Made by a program: the position numbers and the translations under genes. From Flavobacterium sp. K5-23 (GTDB taxonomy: Bacteria; Bacteroidota; Bacteroidia; Flavobacteriales; Flavobacteriaceae), in NCBI RefSeq assembly GCF_023278045.1, contig NZ_CP056783.1, forward strand, positions 1,240,001-1,304,000: 64,000 nucleotides of DNA. The letters run 5' to 3'. The notes beneath the pieces are model-generated. The model was not told where the DNA came from. It searched no databases and was given only the letters and a program-made list of their open reading frames with translations. Each line of letters begins with the position of its first letter. Position 1 is the stretch's first letter. Shown here one piece after another: positions 18,962-26,342 of this stretch.

Positions 18962-18991
18962 AAAAAAGGCTGTCGTTTGGCAGCCTTTTTT
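18962..18991 (+). terminator. Strong intrinsic terminator between susE-like and amylase genes
   Basis: The arms 18962-18974 and 18979-18991 form a 13-bp stem with one G-T pair and a GTTT loop, ending in a T-run. The next start codon is only 17 bases further on. Confidence 0.85.
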
Positions 18992-19008
18992 TATAAAAAC
19001 AATTAACG

Positions 19009-21888
19009 ATGAAAAAAACTATTCTTTTAATATTATTTTTTCTGTCAATTACCGCTTTTGCCCAGCAACAAACGGTCACCTACACCATCAGTCCAGCTGC
19101 ATTTGAAGAAACGACGGCCATTACCATTACTATCAACGGGAACAGTATTAATGAGGCAGCTTGGGGGGTTACAGGGAACGCATTGTATATGTGGGCTTGG
19201 GCGTTTGATTTAAATGACACCACTCAAAAAGGAACTCCACTTAATGGTTCTTGGGCGGCTTCTGATGAAGCGAGTAGATTTACCTATAATGTGGGGAATG
19301 ATACCTATACTAAGACCATAACACCTACGACTTATTACAACACAACAGGGATAGGAAGAATTGGTTTTTTAATTAAAGCCAAAGACGGAACGGGAGACAA
19401 AAAATCACAAGACATTCTTGCAGAAGTTGGATTGTTTCAAGTGACATTGACTTCTCCTTCTGAAAATAGTTCCGTTTTTATAAATTCCGGGGGGAGCTTG
19501 AGTATCGCCGCAAACAATACAGGTGGGAATGCTAGTTATAATTTAAAATCAAATGGTTTCAGCATCAATTCGAATGCTAGTACACCTAGTTTTGCTTTTA
19601 ATCACACGGGTATTTTAGCGAATCAAAATTATGAACTTGAGGTGACTCAAGGCACAACTGTTATAACTAAAAAATTTAGTGTAATTGTGAATCCCAATAC
19701 AGTGTCTCAAACAATGGCTTCAGGATTGCTTGACGGAATCAATTACAACACAGCCGATGCTACAAAAGCGACGTTGGTATTAGACGCGCCAGGAAAGGAT
19801 TTTATTTATGTAGCGGGTAGTTTCAACAATTGGCAACCAACGACAGCTTATTCAATGAAGAAAGATGCGTCAACTGGAAAATTCTGGTTGGAACTAACTG
19901 GATTAACCTCTGGGATGAATTATACTTATCAATACTGGGTGGTTGATGAAACTCCAATTGCGAATTCTCCAAAATTAGTCAAAACAGCTGACCCTTATTC
20001 GACTTTAGTATTGTCTCCTTTTGACGATTCGGGTATTTCTGCTGTTAATTATCCTAATCTTCCTGCATATCCTCTTGGGCAAGACAGGGAGGTGACTGTA
20101 TTGAAAACAGGGCAAACTCCTTATGTTTGGAGTGCGTCTACCACAAATTTCGTGAAACCTGAAAAAGAAAAACTGGTTGTTTATGAGCTTTTGGTTCGGG
20201 ATTTCGATGCAAATAGAAGTTATCAAAATTTGATTGACCGAATTGATTATTTCAAAAATTTGAAGATTAACGCAATTGAGTTATTACCGGTTATGGAATA
20301 TGAGGGTAATGAAAGTTGGGGATACAACACTTCTTTTCATATGGCTTTGGATAAGTTTTACGGAACTTCAGATAAGCTAAAAGAATTTGTTGATTTGTGT
20401 CATCAAAATGGTATTGCAGTTATTCTTGATGTAGCCTTAAATCACGCTTTTGGGAGGAATCCTATGGTGAGAATGTGGATGAATGATCCCGATGGCGATG
20501 GCTGGGGTTCGCCTACAGCTGAAAATCCTTATTTCAATACTGTTGCAAAACACAGTTATAGTGTTGGGGAGGATTTTAATCACCAACAACCAAGAACGAA
20601 AAATTACGTAAAAAGAGTGATAAAGCATTGGATTGAAGAGTATAAAATTGATGGTTTTCGTTGGGATTTAACCAAAGGATTTACGCAAAATGCTCAAGGA
20701 AGTGATGCGTTAACGGATCAATATCAACAAGACAGAGTTGATGTTTTAAAAGATTATGCAGATTATTCTTGGGGTCTGGATCCAACACATTATACGATTT
20801 TTGAACATTTAGGTTCTGATAATGAGGAGCAGCAATGGGCTAATTATAAAATTAATGAAACCCCATCTAAAGGAATTATGATGTGGGGTAAGATGACAAA
20901 TGAATACAACCAGTTAACTATGGGGTATAATTCCAGTAATAGCATTGATAGAATGAATAGTGCCGCCCATGGATTTACAAAAAACAGGTTGATGGGTTAT
21001 GCTGAAAGCCATGACGAGGAACGATTGATGTATAAAAATTTACAATACGGGAATACCTCAAATTCTGCCCATAATGTAAAAAATGTAAACGTTGCTTTGT
21101 CAAGAATGTCAGCTTTAGGTGCTGTTAGTTTACTTGTTCCTGGACCAAAAATGATTTGGCATTTTGGAGAGTTGGGAATGGAGAACTCTATTTTTATGTG
21201 TAATAACGGATCTGTAAATACGGATAGTGATGCAACGGCCGGAGATTGTAAACTAGACACAAAACCACAGCCACAATGGACAGGAAATTGGTTGACTAAC
21301 GGTAGTAGAAACCAAATCTATAACGACTGGGCTAAAATGATTACTTTGAAATCAACAGAACCCGTGTTTTTAGGGACTGCAGTGATTTCAAGTGTAAATA
21401 CGGTAACACCTAATATTAAAATCACTAATAATACTTTGGCAGCATCGCAACTAAAAGATGTTTTGATTCTATCAAATTTTGATGTTAGTTCCCAAAATGT
21501 AGCTACAGGTTTTCCGTATACAGGGACTTGGTATAATTTAATGGATAATACTTCTTTTGAGGTTACTAATGTTAATGCAACGATTAGTATTCCTGCTGGT
21601 GGGTTTCTGATTATTGGGAATAAAGTCGCTTCTTTAGCTGTAGCTGATTTTGAAAAAACGGATGGAATCGTTTTATATCCAAATCCGGTTGTTGATTATT
21701 TTATTTTAAACAAGGAAAGTACAAAAATTGAAATTTATTCAATTTCCGGTCAGTTAGTAAAAACCTTTGTTGGAATTAACTCTAGTGAAAATCAATATGA
21801 TGTGAGTGATTTAAATCAGGGGCTTTATGTTGTAAAAACATTCGATGAAAACAATAAAATTCAGGTAATGAAGTTTATTAAAAAATAA
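19009..21888 (+). CDS. Large GH13 alpha-amylase with type IX secretion sorting domain
   Basis: This 959-residue protein has a signal peptide (to about residue 19), beta-rich N-terminal modules, an E-set/CBM48-like module (about 255-345, with FIYVAGSFNNW), and a GH13 catalytic domain from about 385. Catalytic regions are DVALNH (474-479), DGFRWD with predicted nucleophile Asp553, FEH with Glu599, and AESHDEE. The last 75 residues, with YPNP at 890-893 and a lysine-rich end, form a type A type IX sorting domain. It is expected outside the cell or on its surface. A terminator sits 17 bases before its ATG, so its expression may depend on read-through. Confidence 0.92.
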   Translation: MKKTILLILFFLSITAFAQQQTVTYTISPAAFEETTAITITINGNSINEAAWGVTGNALYMWAWAFDLNDTTQKGTPLNGSWAASDEASRFTYNVGNDTYTKTITPTTYYNTTGIGRIGFLIKAKDGTGDKKSQDILAEVGLFQVTLTSPSENSSVFINSGGSLSIAANNTGGNASYNLKSNGFSINSNASTPSFAFNHTGILANQNYELEVTQGTTVITKKFSVIVNPNTVSQTMASGLLDGINYNTADATKATLVLDAPGKDFIYVAGSFNNWQPTTAYSMKKDASTGKFWLELTGLTSGMNYTYQYWVVDETPIANSPKLVKTADPYSTLVLSPFDDSGISAVNYPNLPAYPLGQDREVTVLKTGQTPYVWSASTTNFVKPEKEKLVVYELLVRDFDANRSYQNLIDRIDYFKNLKINAIELLPVMEYEGNESWGYNTSFHMALDKFYGTSDKLKEFVDLCHQNGIAVILDVALNHAFGRNPMVRMWMNDPDGDGWGSPTAENPYFNTVAKHSYSVGEDFNHQQPRTKNYVKRVIKHWIEEYKIDGFRWDLTKGFTQNAQGSDALTDQYQQDRVDVLKDYADYSWGLDPTHYTIFEHLGSDNEEQQWANYKINETPSKGIMMWGKMTNEYNQLTMGYNSSNSIDRMNSAAHGFTKNRLMGYAESHDEERLMYKNLQYGNTSNSAHNVKNVNVALSRMSALGAVSLLVPGPKMIWHFGELGMENSIFMCNNGSVNTDSDATAGDCKLDTKPQPQWTGNWLTNGSRNQIYNDWAKMITLKSTEPVFLGTAVISSVNTVTPNIKITNNTLAASQLKDVLILSNFDVSSQNVATGFPYTGTWYNLMDNTSFEVTNVNATISIPAGGFLIIGNKVASLAVADFEKTDGIVLYPNPVVDYFILNKESTKIEIYSISGQLVKTFVGINSSENQYDVSDLNQGLYVVKTFDENNKIQVMKFIKK

Positions 21889-21912
21889 GAATTTTAGTTA
21901 AATACAAGTAGG

Positions 21913-21939
21913 GCTGTCTGTAAAAAGGCAGCTTTTTTT
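21913..21939 (+). terminator. Terminator after the amylase gene
   Basis: GCTGTC (21913-21918) pairs with GGCAGC (21927-21932) and is followed by seven T. The stem sequence resembles that of the terminator at 18962. Confidence 0.75.
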
Positions 21940-21995
21940 ATGGACTAGGGTTATTAGAGATCAAGTAATTAAAACAGGGGGGGTAATAAAACAAA

Positions 21996-22021
21996 AAACC
22001 CAAACATTGCTGTTTGGGTTT
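21996..22021 (-). terminator. Terminator of tRNA-Phe
   Basis: The arms 21996-22006 and 22011-22021 are a perfect 11-bp stem with a 4-base loop. On the minus strand it follows the tRNA by two bases and is followed by a T-rich tract. Confidence 0.85.
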
Positions 22022-22023
22022 CG

Positions 22024-22096
22024 TGGTACCTCCAGGGATCGAACCAGGGACACATGGATTTTCAGTCCATTGCTCTACCATCTGAGCTAAGGTACC
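22024..22096 (-). tRNA. tRNA-Phe (GAA)
   Basis: The 73-base minus-strand sequence folds as a cloverleaf. The acceptor stem pairs GGTACCT with AGGTACC, and the T arm contains GGTTCGATCC. The anticodon loop CTGAAAA, closed by ATGGA and TCCAT, gives anticodon GAA. The discriminator base is A, and the CCA end is not encoded. A promoter and a terminator bracket it, so it is transcribed alone. Confidence 0.97.
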
Positions 22097-22112
22097 GTGC
22101 TTGACGCGGGTG

Positions 22113-22142
22113 CAAATATAGAACCTTTTTTGACATATCCAA
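22113..22142 (-). promoter_or_regulatory. Promoter of tRNA-Phe
   Basis: On the minus strand TATATTTG (22113-22120) is a perfect -7 box and TTG (22140-22142) is a -33 box with a 19-base spacer, the cleanest promoter match in the window. Confidence 0.8.
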
Positions 22143-22168
22143 AACCTTTTTTTAAAAAAATCAATTCG

Positions 22169-22176
22169 TACCTTCG
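22169..22176 (+). promoter_or_regulatory. Probable -7 box of coaX
   Basis: TACCTTCG is a one-base variant of TAnnTTTG and lies 20 bases before the ATG at 22196. A similar variant precedes the isomerase gene at 26305. No clear -33 box is seen. Confidence 0.45.
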
Positions 22177-22195
22177 CAAATCTAAAATGTATAAT

Positions 22196-22930
22196 ATGAT
22201 TCTAGCTATTGATGTAGGGAATACAAGAATTAAAGCTGCTGTATTTGAGGCTGATATCCTTCAGGAGTTTTTTATTTTTGATAAAAATGAGCTTCGAGAT
22301 AATATTGAAAAAATTCTAAAAATTTTTAAATCCATATCTCATTTGGTTGTTTCATCAGTAGGTGACGTGGATAAAAATATGTTTTTGGAATTTTCGAAAA
22401 CAACAACAGTTCATTTTATTTCTCACGACGACGCTTTTCCTTTTTTTAACAAATATAAAACACCGCATACATTAGGTATTGATAGAATGGTGCTGGCTGC
22501 AGGTGCGACTTTGAAATATCCGAAAAGGAATAGACTAGTCATTGATGCGGGTACCTGTGTCACTTATGATTTTATAGATCAAGAAGATAATTATCAAGGA
22601 GGTGCAATATCGCCAGGCTTGCGATTAAGATACGAATCCTTACATTCCTATACTGCAAATCTACCTTTATTGACTTTAGAATCTTCGGTGTCTTTTGTAG
22701 GAAAGACAACATCTGAATCAATGCATTCTGGTGTTGTAAACGGTTTTGTATTCGAAATTGATGGTTTTATTGATAGATATAAAGAGAAATATTCAAATTT
22801 TATAATAATTTTAACGGGTGGGGATGCAGAATTTTTGGCTAAACGATTAAAAAATACCATATTTGCCAATTCAAATTTCCTTTTGGAAAGTTTGAACCAA
22901 ACTCTTCAATATAAAATCAAAAATGATTAA
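22196..22930 (+). CDS. coaX: Type III pantothenate kinase
   Basis: The protein begins MILAIDVGNTRIK, the standard N-terminus with the phosphate-binding D-x-G-N-T motif. Later motifs are the HTLGIDRM segment and DAGTCVTYD. It phosphorylates pantothenate in coenzyme A synthesis. The open frame extends to 22097, but that would overlap the promoter and edge of tRNA-Phe. The ATG at 22196, or alternatively the one at 22187, fits the family and the upstream -7 box. Its end overlaps the next gene by 8 bases (ATGATTAA). Confidence 0.93.
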   Translation: MILAIDVGNTRIKAAVFEADILQEFFIFDKNELRDNIEKILKIFKSISHLVVSSVGDVDKNMFLEFSKTTTVHFISHDDAFPFFNKYKTPHTLGIDRMVLAAGATLKYPKRNRLVIDAGTCVTYDFIDQEDNYQGGAISPGLRLRYESLHSYTANLPLLTLESSVSFVGKTTSESMHSGVVNGFVFEIDGFIDRYKEKYSNFIIILTGGDAEFLAKRLKNTIFANSNFLLESLNQTLQYKIKND

Positions 22931-24173
22931 AAAAATTATAATAAGCGCCTGTTTGCTTTTGTCATTAGTGTCTTTTGCTCAAGAAGGAACAGCATCTCCT
23001 TATTCTTATTACGGAATTGGTGATGTAAGGTTTAAAGGAACTGCTGAAAATCGCTCTATGGCGGGAATTTCTGTTGAACAAGACAGTATTCACATGAACC
23101 TTGAGAATCCTGCAAGTTTTGCTAATTTAAAATTAACCACTTTTACTGTTGGAGGAAGCCAGATTTCGACTAATTTAAAGTCAAGCAGTAAATCCGAAAA
23201 TGCTCGTAGAACTACTCTAGATTATCTTGCTGTTGGATTGCCTTTAGGTAAATTTGGTGTCGGTTTTGGGTTGATACCTTATTCTTCTGTTGGATATAAA
23301 ATTAATTCAGATGTGGATGCTAGTTCTCAGTTTTATAAAACTTTAAATGGATCAGGTGGATTAAATAAAGTTTTTTTAGGGTTAGGGTATAGTGTATCGT
23401 CAAAATTAAAAATTGGAGCTGATGTGAATTTTAATTTCGGAAAAATTAAAACCAATAGTTTGGTATTTACAACTGGAGTTCCTGTTGGTACTGCCGAATC
23501 AACTACGGCTGATTTAACTGGTGCAAATATCAATATTGGGACAATGTACCAATCAAAAATCAATAAAAAACTAAATTTCTTTAGTAGTGTGAATTATACT
23601 CTTGAGAGTAAATTGACTTCTAAAAACGTAAGAAACATATCGGCAGTAATGTATGATTCTAGTTTTAATTTGTTGATAATCGATAGCTTTGATGATCAGT
23701 CTACTACTGTGAATCTAAAATTACCAAGTAAATTATCAGTGTCAGCTGGAATAGGAGAGGCTAAAAAATGGCTTATAGGTGCGCAAATAGTTGCCGGAAG
23801 TAAAGGGAATTTGGTCAACGATTATAATACAGCAAGTAATGTGTCATATGAAAGTTCTATGAAATATAGTGTTGGGGGGTATTATATACCAAATTATAAT
23901 TCCTTTTCAAACTACGCTAAAAGAATAGTCTATAGAGGGGGATTGAAATTTGACAAAACCGGTTTGATAGTTAATTCAGAGTCAATCAATGATGTAGGTG
24001 TTAATTTAGGTCTAGGTTTTCCAATCACAGGTTCTTTTTCGAATATAAATGTTGGTTTCGAATTTGGGAAAAGAGGAACAACTTCGTCTAATTTAGTTCA
24101 AGAGAATTATGCTACTTTAAGTATCGGTTTTTCTCTTAATGACAGATGGTTTGAAAAGAGAAAATTCAATTAG
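22923..24173 (+). CDS. Putative outer-membrane beta-barrel protein
   Basis: This 416-residue protein has a signal peptide (to about residue 19). Alternating hydrophobic and polar strands and glycine-rich turns run to the end, as in outer-membrane porin-like proteins (FadL/PorV-like appearance). The start SPYSYYGIGD and NLENPASFANL segments recall that group. I do not recognise a specific function. It overlaps coaX by 8 bases and precedes lptC, so it may be linked to envelope assembly. Confidence 0.75.
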   Translation: MIKKIIISACLLLSLVSFAQEGTASPYSYYGIGDVRFKGTAENRSMAGISVEQDSIHMNLENPASFANLKLTTFTVGGSQISTNLKSSSKSENARRTTLDYLAVGLPLGKFGVGFGLIPYSSVGYKINSDVDASSQFYKTLNGSGGLNKVFLGLGYSVSSKLKIGADVNFNFGKIKTNSLVFTTGVPVGTAESTTADLTGANINIGTMYQSKINKKLNFFSSVNYTLESKLTSKNVRNISAVMYDSSFNLLIIDSFDDQSTTVNLKLPSKLSVSAGIGEAKKWLIGAQIVAGSKGNLVNDYNTASNVSYESSMKYSVGGYYIPNYNSFSNYAKRIVYRGGLKFDKTGLIVNSESINDVGVNLGLGFPITGSFSNINVGFEFGKRGTTSSNLVQENYATLSIGFSLNDRWFEKRKFN

Positions 24174-24209
24174 AACTTAAGTAATTATAATTAGTCTTGT
24201 TAAGCGTAT

Positions 24210-24764
24210 ATGGCTTTAATAAAAAAATACATAATAATTTCAGTAGTCACAGTTTTCACTGTGACTCTGTTTTTTGGATGCGAGAGTAATTTTAAAGAAG
24301 TGCAGAAAATCAACTTTACGGAGTTTACGCCAAACGGTGACGCTGACAACGTGAATTTAAAATACACTGATTCAGGACGTATTACGTCTGTTTTGATAAG
24401 CTCTAAAATGCTTGATTTCACAACGATTAGTTTTCCTTTTACGGAGTTTCCAAAAGGAATTGACGTTACCTTTTATGATAAAAATGGAAAAAAAACCCGT
24501 ATTACCTCTAATTATGCTGTTTCCTATAAAAGCACCAGTATTATTGATTTGAAGGGGAAAGTGAAAATAGCTTCTGAAGAAGGGCAAACACTGGAAACAG
24601 AGCAGCTATTCTTTGATCAGAAAAACGAATGGTTTTTTACTGAAAAAAAGTTTAAATTTACAGATCTGAAGGGAGTTTCTAATGGACAAGGTATAGATTT
24701 TAGTAAAGATTTTAAAGTTATAAATTCTCAAAGAATAACAGGCGAGGTCCTAACCGCCAATTAA
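24210..24764 (+). CDS. lptC: LPS export protein LptC
   Basis: This 184-residue protein has an N-terminal membrane segment with a possible lipobox at Cys24, then a beta-jellyroll-like region (about 55-165) typical of LptC. LptC links the inner-membrane LptBFG transporter to periplasmic LptA. The order with an outer-membrane protein and a CNNM/CBS protein supports an envelope operon. Sequence divergence from proteobacterial LptC is large, but length and pattern fit. Confidence 0.85.
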   Translation: MALIKKYIIISVVTVFTVTLFFGCESNFKEVQKINFTEFTPNGDADNVNLKYTDSGRITSVLISSKMLDFTTISFPFTEFPKGIDVTFYDKNGKKTRITSNYAVSYKSTSIIDLKGKVKIASEEGQTLETEQLFFDQKNEWFFTEKKFKFTDLKGVSNGQGIDFSKDFKVINSQRITGEVLTAN

Positions 24765-24778
24765 ATTAAAAATACATT

Positions 24779-24973
24779 ATGAGTTATCTAAAGTATACAC
24801 AATACGTTTATCTTTTTTTTGGAGCTTATCTTATTTATGATGGGTTTACCAAGTTAAATGATCCTTCTCAAACTCCTATATTGAGCTTTGTTTTTGCAGG
24901 ATTGGCAATTTTTATGTTTTTCTTTCGAAGAAAATTCGGAAAAAAATTCGAGGACAACAATAAAAAATCCTAA
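24779..24973 (+). CDS. Small two-segment membrane protein, function unknown
   Basis: This 64-residue protein has two hydrophobic segments (about 8-22 and 36-49) and a basic tail (RRKFGKKF). It lies 14 bases after lptC and 3 bases before the next gene, so it is clearly part of the operon. I do not recognise a family. Confidence 0.75.
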   Translation: MSYLKYTQYVYLFFGAYLIYDGFTKLNDPSQTPILSFVFAGLAIFMFFFRRKFGKKFEDNNKKS

Positions 24974-24976
24974 TAT

Positions 24977-26236
24977 ATGGAAATTAGCATTATAATACTA
25001 TGTCTGATATTAAGTGCTTTTTTTTCAGGAATGGAGATTGCGTTCATTTCATCCAATAAAATTTACCTGGAATTAGAGAAAAAACAGGATAATTTTATTT
25101 CAAAAATTATCACCAAGCTTACTGAAAAACCTTCTAAGTTTATTGCTGCCATGCTTATTGGTAATAATGTGGCTTTAGTAGTTTATGGTTTTTTTATGGG
25201 TGCATTACTGATGCGTTGGATAGATTCGATGGGGTTTCATTTTTCGGATTTTTTGAATTTATTGATTCAAATCCTGATTTCTACTTTCATTGTTCTTATA
25301 ACTGCTGAGTTTTTGCCGAAAGTGTTTTTCCAAATCTATGCAAACTCTTTAATGAAGTTTTTTGCGATTCCTGCTTACTTTTTTTATGTTTTGTTCTATT
25401 TTATTTCCACTTTTTTCATTTGGATTTCAGATTTTATTTTGAAAAAATTCTTTAGAACTGATGGAGATCAGGTGCAGCTTTTTTTTAGTAAAACGGAACT
25501 GGGGAACTACATTACGGAGCAAATGAGTTCTGTTGAGGAAAATGATGAGGTAGATTCAGAGATTCAAATTTTTCAAAATGCTTTAGAGTTTTCAGGGGTA
25601 AAAGCACGTGATGTAATGAGCCCGAGGACTGAAATTGTAGCAATTGATTTGTTTGATACAATAGAAGATTTGATAGCCTTATTTATTGAAACAGGGTATT
25701 CTAAGATTGTCGTTTACCAGAATTCATTGGATGATATTGTAGGTTATGTACACTCTTTCGATTTATTCAAGAAGCCTAAGACTATAAAAGCCATCGTTAT
25801 TTCTGTAGAATTTGTTCCGGAAACAATATTTATAAAAGACGTGATGAGTTTGCTTACTAAGAAACGTAAAAGTGTAGCTGTTGTTCTTGATGAATACGGT
25901 GGGACTTCAGGGATTGTTACCATTGAGGATATTGTGGAAGAGCTTTTTGGTGAAATTGAAGACGAACACGATTTAGAAGAAGAGCTGATTGAAAAAGAGC
26001 TGGGAGACGGTGTTTATGTTTTTTCGGCAAGATTTGATGTCGAATACTTGAACCAAACGTATAAGTTTACTATACCTGAAAGTGATTCTTACGGAACACT
26101 GGGCGGTTTTATTGTGGATTCCACAAAAGACATTCCTCAAAAAGGAGATGAGATTGCAATAGGGAATTATCACTTTGTAATTGAAGAAGTCACTAATACC
26201 AAAATTGAATTGGTAAAAATGACTGTAAAAGATTGA
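24977..26236 (+). CDS. CNNM/CBS-domain membrane protein (CorC/HlyC family)
   Basis: This 419-residue protein has an N-terminal CNNM (DUF21) membrane domain (about 1-165), a pair of CBS domains (about 195-320, with ARDVMSPRTEIVAID and DEYGGTSGIVTIEDI), and a C-terminal CorC_HlyC domain (about 335-415). Family members are implicated in divalent cation efflux. The flavobacterial motility protein GldE is also of this type, but the neighbours here are not the gld genes. It is co-transcribed with lptC. Confidence 0.9.
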   Translation: MEISIIILCLILSAFFSGMEIAFISSNKIYLELEKKQDNFISKIITKLTEKPSKFIAAMLIGNNVALVVYGFFMGALLMRWIDSMGFHFSDFLNLLIQILISTFIVLITAEFLPKVFFQIYANSLMKFFAIPAYFFYVLFYFISTFFIWISDFILKKFFRTDGDQVQLFFSKTELGNYITEQMSSVEENDEVDSEIQIFQNALEFSGVKARDVMSPRTEIVAIDLFDTIEDLIALFIETGYSKIVVYQNSLDDIVGYVHSFDLFKKPKTIKAIVISVEFVPETIFIKDVMSLLTKKRKSVAVVLDEYGGTSGIVTIEDIVEELFGEIEDEHDLEEELIEKELGDGVYVFSARFDVEYLNQTYKFTIPESDSYGTLGGFIVDSTKDIPQKGDEIAIGNYHFVIEEVTNTKIELVKMTVKD

Positions 26237-26304
26237 TTTATTTTATAAAAATATTTTTTTTGTAAAATAAAACGTTACTAGTATAATTATTAATCATATA
26301 ATTG

Positions 26305-26312
26305 TATTTTCG
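26305..26312 (+). promoter_or_regulatory. Probable -7 box of the isomerase gene
   Basis: TATTTTCG resembles TAnnTTTG with C for the third T, 30 bases before the start codon. It resembles the coaX box TACCTTCG, and both are followed by CAAA. No clear -33 box is seen. Confidence 0.4.
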
Positions 26313-26342
26313 CAAACTGAATATAAAATTAACAACAAAAAA

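Noticed and set aside
22097..22195. N-terminal extension of coaX
   Set aside because: It would overlap the tRNA-Phe promoter and lacks family similarity; the known N-terminus begins at 22196.
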